Shown here: in pieces, positions 15,643 to 23,826 of the stretch
How positions within the stretch are numbered: position 1 is the first letter of the stretch
Layout: the number at the start of each line of letters is the position of its first letter
Assembly (NCBI GenBank): GCA_034440495.1
Contig: JAWXCE010000044.1
Location: 1 to 28,387, forward strand
Length of the DNA stretch: 28,387 nt
Source: JAWXCE01 sp034440495
GTDB taxonomy: Bacteria; Pseudomonadota; Alphaproteobacteria; Rhizobiales; Rhodomicrobiaceae
Direction: 5' to 3'
The notes under the pieces: generated by a model
What the model saw: the letters and a program-made list of their open reading frames with translations, nothing else
What the model was told of the DNA's origin: nothing
The model's database searches: none
Program-made: the position numbers and the translations under genes

Positions 15643-16920
15643 AGCCGCGACGCCTTGTGGAGCGGCATAAGGCTTTTGCGCAGGTTTGGCGGCATCGGTC
15701 GTTCGCGGGTCAAGCTCATAAACCGCAGGCGATGACGTTTTGGGCATCGACACATACGCATCGCGCTCCGACGGCGGCATTGGACTGCGCACCAAAGTGC
15801 GGAGAATAACGAGAGCCGCCACCACGGCATGAATGCCCGCCGTCCACAGAAACAAGCCCCCAGGCCCTATCGTGTCCATCATCATGGACGCAAAGATGGG
15901 GCCGCCGATAGCCGTGACAGAAAAAACCAGCAACAGATTACTACTGACATCCACTGTGTCCTCGCGTTCAGAATAGTCGTTGGCGTGCGCGAGCGATATC
16001 CAGTAGACCGGCAGCGCGCACAGTCCGAACGTGAAAATCAGCGCAAGTTTTATCTCCGCCGCCGCCCCGCTGGCGAAGAACAGCCCGACGCCCAGAGCAC
16101 AGGCTAGAATGGTAAGTGCGGCTAGCACCTTGCGCCGGTCATAACGGTCCGAGAGCCTTCCGATCGGGAACTGCGCCAGCGCGCCGCCTAGAATCGCGAA
16201 GGTCATGAATACGGCGATGAGCGAAACAGGTAGCCCGCTGCTTTTAGCGTAAACCGGGCCGAGCGAATAAAATGCGCCGTTGGCAAAGCCTGCTCCAGCC
16301 GCGCCGATCACGGCGGCGGGTGAAAGCTTGGTCAACCACAAAAGTCGCACCGATGGCGGGCGCGGCAAGGATGGCGCAGGAGCAAGGGTGAGCGCGACAG
16401 GCGCGGCGGCGATGGAAAACATGATGGCGGCGAGGGAAAAAAGCTCGAAACCTGCCGGATCGCCAAAGTTGATGAACTGCTGGCCAATCATCACGGCGGA
16501 AAGGTTTACAATTGTGTAGATCGATAGCACCCGCCCGCGCGTGTCGTTGGTGGCGACGCCGTTGAGCCAGCTCTCGAACACCATCAGAATGCCGGCGAAA
16601 CACACGCCGGTAAGGCCACGAATTGCCCACCACACTGGCGGCGCCGTCCAGATCGCCTCAGCCAGCGGCGAGATGGTGGCGACGGCAGTGAACACGGCAA
16701 ATGCCCGGATATGCCCCACCCGCGCAATCGCCCACGGGCACAATAAGCAACCAATCATCAACCCGGTGTAATACGCCGAGCCGATCAGGCCGATCTGCAA
16801 CCGGCTGAAGCCTTCGAGATCGGCGCGTAAGGGGAGCAGCACGCCCTCAAGCGCATTGCCCGCCAGCACAATGGCGGCGGACAGAAGCAGTGCGGCGATA
16901 GGCTTGATGGTTGCGACCAT
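15604..16920 (-). CDS. MFS transporter
   Basis: A 438-residue major facilitator with about 12 hydrophobic segments. The loop 2-3 region reads CPWAIARVGHIRAF, and the central loop motif is FPIGRLSDRYDRRKVL, a clear MFS signature A. ALEGVLLPLRA in helix 1 and the overall pattern resemble the YcaD-like uncharacterised group. The start at 16920 (MVATIKPIAALLL) has AGAGGGAG just upstream. The C-terminal ~50 residues are a Pro/Ala-rich cytoplasmic tail that overlaps the end of zntB. The substrate is unknown. It is divergent from the DUF992 gene. Confidence 0.88.
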   Translation of the reverse strand: MVATIKPIAALLLSAAIVLAGNALEGVLLPLRADLEGFSRLQIGLIGSAYYTGLMIGCLLCPWAIARVGHIRAFAVFTAVATISPLAEAIWTAPPVWWAIRGLTGVCFAGILMVFESWLNGVATNDTRGRVLSIYTIVNLSAVMIGQQFINFGDPAGFELFSLAAIMFSIAAAPVALTLAPAPSLPRPPSVRLLWLTKLSPAAVIGAAGAGFANGAFYSLGPVYAKSSGLPVSLIAVFMTFAILGGALAQFPIGRLSDRYDRRKVLAALTILACALGVGLFFASGAAAEIKLALIFTFGLCALPVYWISLAHANDYSEREDTVDVSSNLLLVFSVTAIGGPIFASMMMDTIGPGGLFLWTAGIHAVVAALVILRTLVRSPMPPSERDAYVSMPKTSSPAVYELDPRTTDAAKPAQKPYAAPQGVAALAEIPHQPKPPE

Positions 16921-17073
16921 GACACTCCCTCTCTGGCGGGGCGATGCTTCACGCAACCACTTTAATGTCAAGCAATGGTTGCGCGGCTTTTAGCCAGGAA
17001 TGGTAAAAATGGAACTTGGCTGCTCCTGGAGCATTTACTATTTCGCACATCGAAATGAAGGGAAAACAATACA

Positions 17074-17565
17074 ATGAAACCATCTGCACGATACGCCATG
17101 GCCGCTATGGCGGCGGTTTGTCTCGGGTTTGCGGCAAACGTTGACGCGAAACCTGAAAGCACTGTTAGAGTGGGTGTGCTTGCCTGTTCCGTTGAAGGCG
17201 GCGCTTCCTTTGTTTTTGGTTCTACCAAAGACATGCGCTGCGTCTTTGATGCAGACGGGCGGAAAGAACGTTACGTTGGCCGTATTGACAAGTTCGGCGT
17301 AGACATTGGCATCACGGGCAAATCTGTTCTTGTCTGGACTGTTCTGGCTCCTACAGATAATTTATCTTCAGGCGCACTGTCCGGAGAATATGTAGGCGTT
17401 TCGGCCGATGCATCGGTAGGTGTCGGTGGCGGCGCTAACTTGCTGATTGGTGGCTCGAACGATACGATTTCGCTGCAACCGTTGAGCGCACAAGCTCAAA
17501 CCGGCTTAAACGCTGCTCTCGCTGTAGCTTCTTTGAAACTGAAAATCGTTGACGACAGAAGTTAA
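17074..17565 (+). CDS. DUF992 periplasmic protein
   Basis: A 163-residue exported protein with a signal peptide (about 1-25, ending NVDA) and a DUF992 domain: VGVLACSVEGG with its cysteine, FVFGSTKDMRCVF with a second, then YVGRIDKFGVDIGITG and a glycine-rich GEYVGVSADASVGVGGGANLLIGG. The two cysteines could form a disulfide. AAGGGAAA precedes the ATG. DUF992 is found mainly in Alphaproteobacteria and has no known function. A bidirectional terminator follows, so it is monocistronic. Confidence 0.88.
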   Translation: MKPSARYAMAAMAAVCLGFAANVDAKPESTVRVGVLACSVEGGASFVFGSTKDMRCVFDADGRKERYVGRIDKFGVDIGITGKSVLVWTVLAPTDNLSSGALSGEYVGVSADASVGVGGGANLLIGGSNDTISLQPLSAQAQTGLNAALAVASLKLKIVDDRS

Positions 17566-17573
17566 TGCTCAAG

Positions 17574-17602
17574 AAAAAGGCCCGTTTTTGCGGGCCTTTT
17601 TT
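17574..17602. terminator. Bidirectional intrinsic terminator
   Basis: AAAAAGGCCCG (17574-17584) and CGGGCCTTTTT (17591-17601) form an 11-bp perfect stem with a 6-base loop and T/A runs on both sides. It serves the convergent DUF992 and cysteine-rich-repeat genes. Confidence 0.9.
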
Positions 17603-17608
17603 AGTTCA

Positions 17609-18175
17609 TTATTTAAGTATTCTTGGCTCTTCTTCTTCATCGGCGTAATTATCGTCGCGCTGCGCAGGTGCTTCGTAGCGACGATAGCTTTCACGGCGAT
17701 ATTCCTCGGATGAATAACGCTTCTCGTCACGGCTCTCATATTCATGTTCGCGGGGCGGTTTGCGATATCCGCGAGCGCTGGTATGCTCATTGCGATGAAG
17801 CGAGAGCGCGGCGGTAAGCGCACGGCTGCATATTTCAGATACCTCGTCCGCATGATCGCCAAGGCACTGCACAGCGCGGTCTTCGCCCGGCGGCACATGC
17901 GAGCAAAGCGCATGATAATCCGGCGTGCATGAACGGATTGCAGTAGCCACTGTAAAGGCTTTGTAACAAACGGGGGTTAGATCGTCTCTGTTCTCGGCGA
18001 GGCATGACAGGATGCGCCCGCCGCCGGGCATTACGCCGGGGCAGAAGTTACGATAATCGTCGCGGCAAGCGTCAATCATTTCGATAATGCGTTCAGCTGG
18101 TTCAGCGGATACGGGCGAGTAAGCGGCGACGGCTAAAATAGCCGCGGCGGCGAGTTTTTTAAGTGTCAGGCGCAT
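17609..18175 (-). CDS. Exported cysteine-rich-repeat protein
   Basis: A 188-residue protein with a signal peptide (1-24, ending PVSAEPA) and two tandem modules with the spacing of the GLG1-type cysteine-rich repeat: C-DDYRNFCPGVMPGGGRILSC-LAENRDDLTPVC, then CTPDYHALCSHVPPGEDRAVQC with EICSRAL. The eight or so cysteines probably form disulfides in the periplasm. The last ~60 residues are very hydrophilic, rich in Arg, Glu and Tyr, and probably disordered. The function of the bacterial members is unknown. The terminator just downstream is shared with the DUF992 gene. Confidence 0.85.
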   Translation of the reverse strand: MRLTLKKLAAAAILAVAAYSPVSAEPAERIIEMIDACRDDYRNFCPGVMPGGGRILSCLAENRDDLTPVCYKAFTVATAIRSCTPDYHALCSHVPPGEDRAVQCLGDHADEVSEICSRALTAALSLHRNEHTSARGYRKPPREHEYESRDEKRYSSEEYRRESYRRYEAPAQRDDNYADEEEEPRILK

Positions 18176-18310
18176 GGGGAAGCTCCACTACTCTCGGCCC
18201 TATGAAATTAGCCTGAGACTAAGCCTAAATCCCGGCTTAAATCCGGCGGAAGCATGGCGGCGTGTAATGAAAACTTTTCGGCATTCCTGTTTAGTAGGGC
18301 CTTTCCGTCT

Positions 18311-19111
18311 TCATAGCCACTGAAACTCATCGCTGATCAGCGACGGCAAACGCGCGTTCGCCGCATCGAACCGCTCTTTCATAAAAGCCCTGGTTTTATC
18401 CTCGATAACTTCGAGAACCCCTCTCGCTTTATACCGTCGTGATGTGTCTGCAGTGTGCTTCGCCACCCCGAGGAAATCGCACGCGCGATCGATTTCACTT
18501 TGCGGACTAGCGACAAAATTTTCATACTTGATGAACAAAAATTGGCTTTGATCGAAATGGGCCAGCCATCGCTCGATCTGTTCTACATAAAAACCGCGCG
18601 CCATAGGCTGCAATTGCCGCATTTTTGTCAGACTTCTTTCAGCCGCCCAGTCATGCGCCGCCTCCTGCATGATATAATCGTGAAATGAGTAAGGCGCTCG
18701 GCCCTGGTGCTTGTTGTGCTGGTACTGCGATAGCGCCCGGTCGATGGGGTTGCGGAGGATGGCGATAAACTTGATGCCGGGAATAGCGGCTTTCACGCGC
18801 TCCGCAACGCCAGGCAGAAACAGATAGGACGTACTACCCTCGCCGGTCAGTGCCTCGCCCATTGACGCGGCAAACGGAAAGTGAGCGCGATACCAGTTCA
18901 GTCCGCGTTTATGCTTGTCCGCAAAGTAGTGAATTTCCTTTCGCATCGGCTCCCGCATTTGCGGATTTTGCATCAGGTAGTGAAACAGCGAACTCGTTGC
19001 TGATTTTTGCGCGCCAATGATGAGAAAGTCTGGCAGCGCGCGCAACGGAGCGGTTGCCGAGCGTGCGAGGAAACAGGCTTTTCCGAGCGTGGTTTTATGT
19101 GGCTTGGTCAT
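18311..19111 (-). CDS. Sulfotransferase-domain protein
   Basis: A 266-residue PAPS-dependent sulfotransferase. The 5'-phosphosulfate loop GAQKSATSSLFHYL near residue 32 and the 3'-phosphate motif ILRNPIDRALSQYQHN near 115 are both present, as is KEIHYFADKH, where the general base is expected. It is similar to heparan-sulfate-type and bacterial sulfotransferases; the acceptor (carbohydrate, lipid or other) cannot be told. I took the start at 19111 (MTKPHKTTLG). It stands alone, with no sulfate-activation genes nearby. Confidence 0.87.
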   Translation of the reverse strand: MTKPHKTTLGKACFLARSATAPLRALPDFLIIGAQKSATSSLFHYLMQNPQMREPMRKEIHYFADKHKRGLNWYRAHFPFAASMGEALTGEGSTSYLFLPGVAERVKAAIPGIKFIAILRNPIDRALSQYQHNKHQGRAPYSFHDYIMQEAAHDWAAERSLTKMRQLQPMARGFYVEQIERWLAHFDQSQFLFIKYENFVASPQSEIDRACDFLGVAKHTADTSRRYKARGVLEVIEDKTRAFMKERFDAANARLPSLISDEFQWL

Positions 19112-19218
19112 GAAAATTGTATCGTGGGCGCTGTTATTGTCTGGCGCCAGCAAGTAACAGGATTATTGCGCAGGCTGTAGAAATTATCTGAGCAAGGGCG
19201 CCTGAGTGGTTAACTTGC

Positions 19219-19689
19219 TTACGCAAGCGCTTCGGCGACGAAATCCAGCCGATCCTGCCCCCAGAAAAGCTGATCGCCGACCAGGTAGGTTGGCGAGCCA
19301 AAAACGCCTCTGGCGATAGCTTCCTGCGTATATGCCGAGCGGAGATTTGCGATCTCAGGGCTTGCGGCAAGTTTCATGATGTCGGCGGATGGCAGGCCCG
19401 CCTCATCCAGCATTACTTTTACGTGGGCTTCATCTGCAACATTACGATCCTGCGCCCATACGCCGGTGAGCAGCGCAAACGCTGCCGCGCCCGCATCACG
19501 CTCGGACACGTCGGTTGCAATGATAACCGAGATTGCGAGGCTATCCGGCGCAGGCCAGTGCTTCGGCTTCAAGTTAACCTGCAGCCCGTAGCGTTTCGCC
19601 CAGCGCGCCATGTCGCTCTCACGGTAAGCGAGGCGCGCTTCGGCCTGTTTGAAGGGCGGCGTTGTCTTGGAGGCGGCGGCTTGGAAAAA
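19219..19689 (-). pseudogene. 2-hydroxychromene-2-carboxylate isomerase (DsbA-like), N-terminus lost
   Basis: Thioredoxin-fold GST-kappa/DsbA-like isomerase. What remains corresponds to the C-terminal ~155 residues: SDMARWAKRYGLQVNLKP and the closing RGVFGSPTYLVGDQLFWGQDRLDFV are typical. Reading upstream of the ATG at 19611, family-like sequence (FFQAAASKTTPPF) continues to 19689, then hits a stop next to a G9/C9 run. The N-terminal catalytic region is missing. It was probably the last gene of the osmC-acyl-CoA dehydrogenase operon and was cut when foreign DNA entered or was later deleted. Confidence 0.78.
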
Positions 19690-19693
19690 TCAC

Positions 19694-19702
19694 GGGGGGG
19701 GG
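19694..19702. repeat. G9 homopolymer at the isomerase breakpoint
   Basis: Nine consecutive G on the + strand lie directly at the point where isomerase homology ends. The 19690-19875 stretch beyond it has no assignable gene. Such runs are unstable and also error-prone in sequencing. Confidence 0.8.
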
Positions 19703-19875
19703 CACCCGCGCTCACTCTTTCCGTCAAAAACCCGTGATGCGCAAAATGATTGTCGAGGGCGTGCCACCATCGTGCGCCAGCGTTGTCTCTGACGCGCTGG
19801 ACGTCGATACGATCAGCTGCTTGATTGAAGGGAAATACATGCCGCGGGCCACGCGAAGAGGCTTGACGCTTATGC

Positions 19876-20201
19876 TCAGTTTTTAGGCAAACCGAGCGCC
19901 TGACGTGGCAACCCCAGAGCGTCCATCATGGCCGTGGCCTGCTCCAGCGCTGCGGTGGCCATTTTTCCGCCGGGTTTCGTTCTGGCAACCTCGGCAAGCT
20001 TCAGTCCTAGCCGTTCGGCAAGCTCGCCTTCGAGCGGTCCCCAGTCTGGCTTTGCTGCAGCCACGCGAGGTGCTCGTCCACCACGGCTTTCGTTCTCCGG
20101 AACGCCTCGTCCGCCTCCGGATCTATCCCCTGTTCCACGAGCAGCTTGCGATACGCCTCCAGGCTGTGCGGCAGTCGTTCTGCTCCAGGCTGGCGATCCA
20201 T
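19876..20201 (-). pseudogene. Mobile-element small protein, frameshifted
   Basis: Restored, this is a protein of about 109 residues. It begins MDRQPGAERLPHSLEAYRK (ATG 20201, GGAG upstream) and runs to HLAWLQQ, where the frame is lost. The continuation KPDWGPLEGELAERLG...GKMATAALEQATAMMDALG is in the next frame to a stop at 19876. One base missing from an A-run (about 20056-20058 on the minus strand) explains the shift exactly. The sequence style matches small genes that accompany large polyvalent proteins of conjugative elements and phages. Function unknown. Confidence 0.55.
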
Positions 20202-20688
20202 CGTTTTCTCCATAGCCTTCATAAAAATTGAGCTTACCACGGCTGTCAAGAGCAGAGAGCCTGCCGGTCGCCATATCCTCAAACACGTCCTCGTAGGTGC
20301 GCAAACCGCGCGATCCCAATGCCGCGCGCACCGCGTCGACGAGCTTTTTCAGCTGGGCAAAAATGGTGTCGGCGGCTTTGCCGAAGCGCTCGCCGCGCAT
20401 GTAGGCGGCGAACGTCTGCATGACGCCCTCCTCGCGCATGGCGTCGTTGAATTTATCCGTGCCCTTCCCAAAGCGCTTGGCGTAAATTTCCCCATAACGG
20501 CTCTCGATGTCGAAGCGCTGCATGGCGACCGCCGCATCCGCCGCAGCCGCGATGGTGGCGTAATCGTCCTCCGGCATGATGCGGCGCAGCGCGTGGCCAA
20601 TCTCCTCATAGGCGCGCTCCAGCGCGTCGCCGCTGGCGAGCGACAGGTAGATGATGCGCTCGTGCGGATCGCGAATGCTCGCCAGCGA
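20202..20688 (-). pseudogene. C-terminal remnant of a large polyvalent mobile-element protein
   Basis: Without any start, homology-like sequence begins abruptly at about 20688 (SLASIRDPHERIIYLSLASG). It shows YEEIGHALRRI, reminiscent of the HEaxHxLR element of zincin-like polyvalent domains, and ends with the common C-terminal block AQLKKLVDAVRAALGSRGLRTYEDVFEDMATGRLS. Such blocks close multi-kilobase polyvalent proteins of conjugative elements and phages. Only about 160 codons remain, joined directly to the acyl-CoA dehydrogenase fragment. The exact C-terminus is unclear because the frame runs on into the next small gene. Confidence 0.55.
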
Positions 20689-20693
20689 TCTGC

Positions 20694-20935
20694 ATCGCCT
20701 GGATCGATGTCTTCAGGCCATCGCCAATGCCTGCATCCCCACAATGCGAGCGATATGCGCCCGCCGCGCCGAGAGTGCGCAGCACATCCTCGGGATATAC
20801 TCCGTCGCGGTCGATCTCGCCCACCATTTTAGCGAGTTTGCCATTTGAAATTTCACGCACGCTTCGCAATATCGCGTCCGCGCTCATGCTACTCGCGGGT
20901 AATGCAGAAGCTTCATAATCTAATGCCGTCGTCAT
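20694..20935 (-). pseudogene. Acyl-CoA dehydrogenase, N-terminal fragment
   Basis: The first ~81 codons of an acyl-CoA dehydrogenase-type flavoenzyme: GEIDRDGVYPEDVLRTLGAAGAYR and GDGLKTSIQAM fit the N-terminal helical domain. GGAGTGATCG precedes ATG 20935. After residue 81 the family resemblance stops and the mobile-element sequence begins in another frame. All FAD-binding and catalytic parts are gone. It begins 57 bp after osmC on the same strand. Confidence 0.68.
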
Positions 20936-20992
20936 CGATCACTCCATAATGATGAACGCCGGGCCGAAACAGACCCGGTACAAGCGATGAAA

Positions 20993-21551
20993 TCAGGCGA
21001 GCCCAAGCTCCAAGTTAACGGGTCGCGTGAAAGTGTTGGCGACGGGAGACCAGTTTTTGACATGCGCAACGAGCGCCGCCGCGCCTGCGTCGGATGCATC
21101 GCTTTCCAGGGTGACTTTCACGCGCACATCGGTAAAGCCAACCGGCTTTTCGCTAACGTCGCCAGTGCCCCAGACGGCACTAATGTTTAGATCGCCTTCC
21201 AACTCCAGTTCAAGCTTGCGGATTGATAATGCCGCGATGAATAGCGTTGGCGTGGATACCAACCGCAAGGCAGGAGCCGAGCGCGGCGAGCGACGCCTCT
21301 GATGGGTTCGGCGCGGTGTCGTCGCCAAGCAGGCCGGGCGGTTCATCGACAATGTAAGCTGGCAAATCACGTATATAATTGCCGTGACGGAAACGGCCTT
21401 CGGCGACGGTTTTACATTTCAGGGTTTTGATAGCTTTGGGGTTCGCCTTGCCTTTTTCGATTAGTGCAGCAAGGCCGTCCTTATCAATAGGCGCGAGTTG
21501 CCCCAGTTCCGGTGCCAGGCATCCGGTCAATGCGGTTGCGAGCGATGTCAT
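20993..21551 (-). pseudogene. OsmC-family protein, single frameshift
   Basis: OsmC/Ohr-like protein of about 185 residues, a family of thiol-dependent hydroperoxide reductases. The first frame starts at 21551 behind a strong GGAGGAAAC and reads through TLKCKTVAEGRF and EASLAALGSCLAVGIHANAI, with one of the two redox cysteines in GSCLAVG. It then shifts by one base near 21225-21235 (an extra A in GGCATTATCAATCCGC restores RGISIRKLELELEGDL). The rest, KPVGFTDVRVKVTLES, is in the second frame to 20993. A sequencing error cannot be excluded, since this is its only lesion, but the downstream operon genes are also ruined. Confidence 0.78.
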
Positions 21552-21603
21552 GTTTCCTCCACTTGCTTTAATATTCATAGCCCCATGCAGCCGCAAATAA
21601 ATG

Positions 21604-21615
21604 TACCGTTCGGTA
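21604..21615. promoter_or_regulatory. TACCG-TT-CGGTA palindrome in the osmC promoter, candidate TetR operator
   Basis: Perfect 5-bp arms around a 2-base centre, about 50 bp upstream of the osmC start. On the minus strand a TTGCCC and a TACATT box, 16 bases apart, bracket it, so a bound repressor would block the polymerase. The divergent tetR gene starts 260 bp away. Confidence 0.5.
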
Positions 21616-21796
21616 ATGTTAGGGCAAGAAGGGCGCCAGATCGGTTCATCTGGGAAATGCACAATAAAAGAAGGGTGCACGTTAGAAGCTATGGATCGCC
21701 AAAAGTTAAAATGGCGTTTTAAGGAACAAATTCAGCATCGAAAGCCTAGAAAATATTCAGATCAAGAAGTACAAAATGTTTCATCAGCGACGATTT

Positions 21797-21814
21797 AGTC
21801 TTGATACCAAGACT
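21797..21814. promoter_or_regulatory. AGTCTTG-ATAC-CAAGACT inverted repeat upstream of tetR
   Basis: Perfect 7-bp arms with a 4-base spacer, 62 bp before the tetR start codon. It could be an operator for autoregulation or for another regulator, or a hairpin in the leader. It differs from the osmC-side palindrome. The rest of the 21552-21876 gap holds no gene I can support. Confidence 0.4.
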
Positions 21815-21876
21815 CTTGCGGCGGGGCACATCGTGGCGATAATACTATTATAATATTCAACACGATTGATCCCTGA

Positions 21877-22554
21877 ATGTCCGACCCTATAGACAAAACC
21901 CTGACGCAGGCAACGGCCAAGAAAGCTCGGCTTAAGCGTCGACCGGGGAGGCCCCGCATCAGCGATGCCGAGCCGTCAGCGCGTGACCAAATACTCGAAT
22001 CTGCAACGGCGCTATTCTGCCGCTATGGCATCAACGCCATTGGTATTGACAGTATCGTGGAAGCTACGGGTATTTCGAAGACCACCCTGTATAATACGTT
22101 TGGGTCGAAAGAAGCCCTTATCCATGATGTTTTGACAAAAGTCGGGGAGGATTGGCGCGACGATCTGTTCGCTACGATCGACGCGCAGTCAGGGTCAGCG
22201 CAGGCTAAACTTTTGGCGATTTTTGACCGTCTGGAAGAATGGTTTGCCGACCCGGACTATTTCGGCTGTCCGTTCATCAACGCTGTTGGCGAGCATGATA
22301 AATTCGATGACGCCATACGCAATATTGCGCTCACCCACAAAAAGCTGGTTTTAAGCAAAGTTATCATGCTGGCGACCGACGCTGGCATTAGTGATCCGAT
22401 TGGCGCGGCTCATCAAATCGCGGTCATCATTGACGGCGCCATAGTCGCGGCGCTCATCACGCGCGATCCACTGATAGCGCGCGCCGCCAAACAGGCCGCA
22501 AAAGCTGTTGTGGAGATACAGTTAAATCGTGCAAGCCCATCCTTGAGTGCTTAA
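21877..22554 (+). CDS. TetR-family transcriptional regulator
   Basis: A 225-residue repressor. After a basic RRPGRPR stretch comes the TetR helix-turn-helix (ILESATALFCRYGINAIGIDSIVEATGISKTTLYNTFGSKEAL split over about residues 39-82). The C-terminal ligand domain includes FADPDYFGCPFINAVGEH, a segment shared by TetR proteins near stress or xenobiotic operons. It is divergent from the osmC/acyl-CoA dehydrogenase operon and most simply regulates it. The gene is intact although its presumed target operon is destroyed. Its stop is 4 bp from that of the convergent epimerase-like gene. Confidence 0.9.
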   Translation: MSDPIDKTLTQATAKKARLKRRPGRPRISDAEPSARDQILESATALFCRYGINAIGIDSIVEATGISKTTLYNTFGSKEALIHDVLTKVGEDWRDDLFATIDAQSGSAQAKLLAIFDRLEEWFADPDYFGCPFINAVGEHDKFDDAIRNIALTHKKLVLSKVIMLATDAGISDPIGAAHQIAVIIDGAIVAALITRDPLIARAAKQAAKAVVEIQLNRASPSLSA

Positions 22555-22558
22555 GCTT

Positions 22559-23356
22559 TTAACCCGCAATTTGCAGGCGGCGTTTGCAGATGGCCGACGT
22601 TTTCAGAAAAATATCCATGTCGTTGAGGACCTCTTCAGCACGCAGGATGTAACTTCCCTCGCCGCCAAAATGGTGCGCGTATTTTGTAACCAGACGCGAG
22701 TAGGGCGCAGGCGTAGAGGGCGCAGCAACAGTCGCGCGGGGAAATAGCCGCGAGATGATGCGCGATGTGGAGAGCGGCTCCGTCGCGAGGTTGACCACAG
22801 GCAGCCGTCGGTGCCGCGCGATCACCAGATCGCGCTGTAGCCGCAACAGGGGATACCATTGATGGATTGCGACAGGGTTGATTGGGTTTGCATGCTGGGG
22901 CTGCGTTAGCGCATTTAGCGTGCTGCTTTCCACGCCGGGGCCGTACAGCATCGGTATCCGGACGATGAAAGCGGACGCAAAATGCCTCAAAACCCATTGC
23001 TCCAGCGCCAATTGCCGTCGGCCGAAAGCGCTGTTTGGCCATCCGTCGATGGCGACGTCCTCATCCAGCGGCAAACTTGGGTTCGGATACACGTCCATCG
23101 TCGAAATCAGCGTGACGCGCTTGGCCTGAAACAGTTTCAGGGTGTCTATCAGGGTTGAGGGATGATCTGTTTTATCGGCTCCGCGGCGATACGGTGGCTG
23201 AGGGCAATGTGACCCCGCACTGAGCAGAACGATTTCATCGAACCGCCGCCTTCCATAGTCCGCCAGCCGATTCCAGCCGAGTATGTCGGAATATCCGCCG
23301 TTTGCTTGCAGTTGCGAAACAATGGCGGCGGGCCCGCCGATTAGCGCCCGCCGCAT
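22559..23356 (-). CDS. NAD-dependent epimerase/dehydratase-like protein, divergent motifs
   Basis: A 265-residue extended-SDR-like protein. LISTMDVYPNPSLPLDED, a GRRQLALEQWVLRHF helix, FIVRIPMLYGPG and VVNLATEPLS match the epimerase group found in polysaccharide loci. Two key places differ: the N-terminal nucleotide loop reads IGGPAAIVS instead of GxxGxxG, and the catalytic YxxxK position reads FGRRQ (Tyr to Phe, Lys to Gln/Arg). It may bind a nucleotide sugar without classic catalysis, or be decaying. No good ribosome site precedes the ATG at 23356, so the start is uncertain. No sugar genes are adjacent. Confidence 0.68.
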   Translation of the reverse strand: MRRALIGGPAAIVSQLQANGGYSDILGWNRLADYGRRRFDEIVLLSAGSHCPQPPYRRGADKTDHPSTLIDTLKLFQAKRVTLISTMDVYPNPSLPLDEDVAIDGWPNSAFGRRQLALEQWVLRHFASAFIVRIPMLYGPGVESSTLNALTQPQHANPINPVAIHQWYPLLRLQRDLVIARHRRLPVVNLATEPLSTSRIISRLFPRATVAAPSTPAPYSRLVTKYAHHFGGEGSYILRAEEVLNDMDIFLKTSAICKRRLQIAG

Positions 23357-23613
23357 GTGGGTATAGTCCGTTGCATGAAATTAAAACCAACCTCCAATTT
23401 GTGGAGCTCACCAGAATAAGCCGAGAGTGAGCGGCAATTCGACGAACGCCATTCGCGTTTTCATCGCAGGGTGTAAAAGTAACGACGCAAAAATTGATAA
23501 ATTCTGTCGTTTCGCAGCAAAGTAAACAGAGAGTGAACTAATGATAAAACTTTAACATCATTCAGAACGAAGAAAGAATCTATGGGTACAAAAGGTTGTG
23601 ATTCGCAGATTAT
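23357..23613. other. A+T-richer intergenic stretch, no gene called
   Basis: Together with the doubtful small gene that follows, this makes a 450-bp gap between the epimerase-like and DUF1499 genes. I see no clear promoter, repeat or RNA in it. Confidence 0.4.
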
Positions 23614-23826
23614 CTAAAACCCCTGGTCGTAACAACGAAAAAATATGCGGCGCGTTTTATCCACATGACGCACGTCCGGATTGAGATGGCGGATATGTTC
23701 GATTGTCTGGAAATGCGGCTCATCACACTCCCGCCACGCGACCGTGGTTGAGTTTAGAGTTAAATGCGTTAGATTGTCGAAGCTGCTCAGACAGGAATTC
23801 GAGGCGGGATGCGGTATTTTCAACAT
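23614..23826 (-). CDS. Possible 70-residue protein antisense to the DUF1499 leader
   Basis: The frame gives MLKIPHPASNSCLSSFDN and then FDNLTHLTLNSTTVAWRE, with balanced, protein-like composition through to a stop at 23614. It has no clear ribosome site and its first six codons overlap the start of the DUF1499 gene on the other strand. I do not recognise a family. It could be real, with a divergent shared promoter, or a chance frame. Confidence 0.3.
   Translation of the reverse strand: MLKIPHPASNSCLSSFDNLTHLTLNSTTVAWRECDEPHFQTIEHIRHLNPDVRHVDKTRRIFFRCYDQGF

Noticed and set aside
19741..19886. Forward frame starting MRKMIVEGVPPS
   Set aside because: Lies in debris; the minus strand is equally protein-like, so neither is supported.
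21601..21798. 65-codon forward frame between osmC and tetR
   Set aside because: No ribosome site, overlaps the palindrome and promoter region, no family resemblance.
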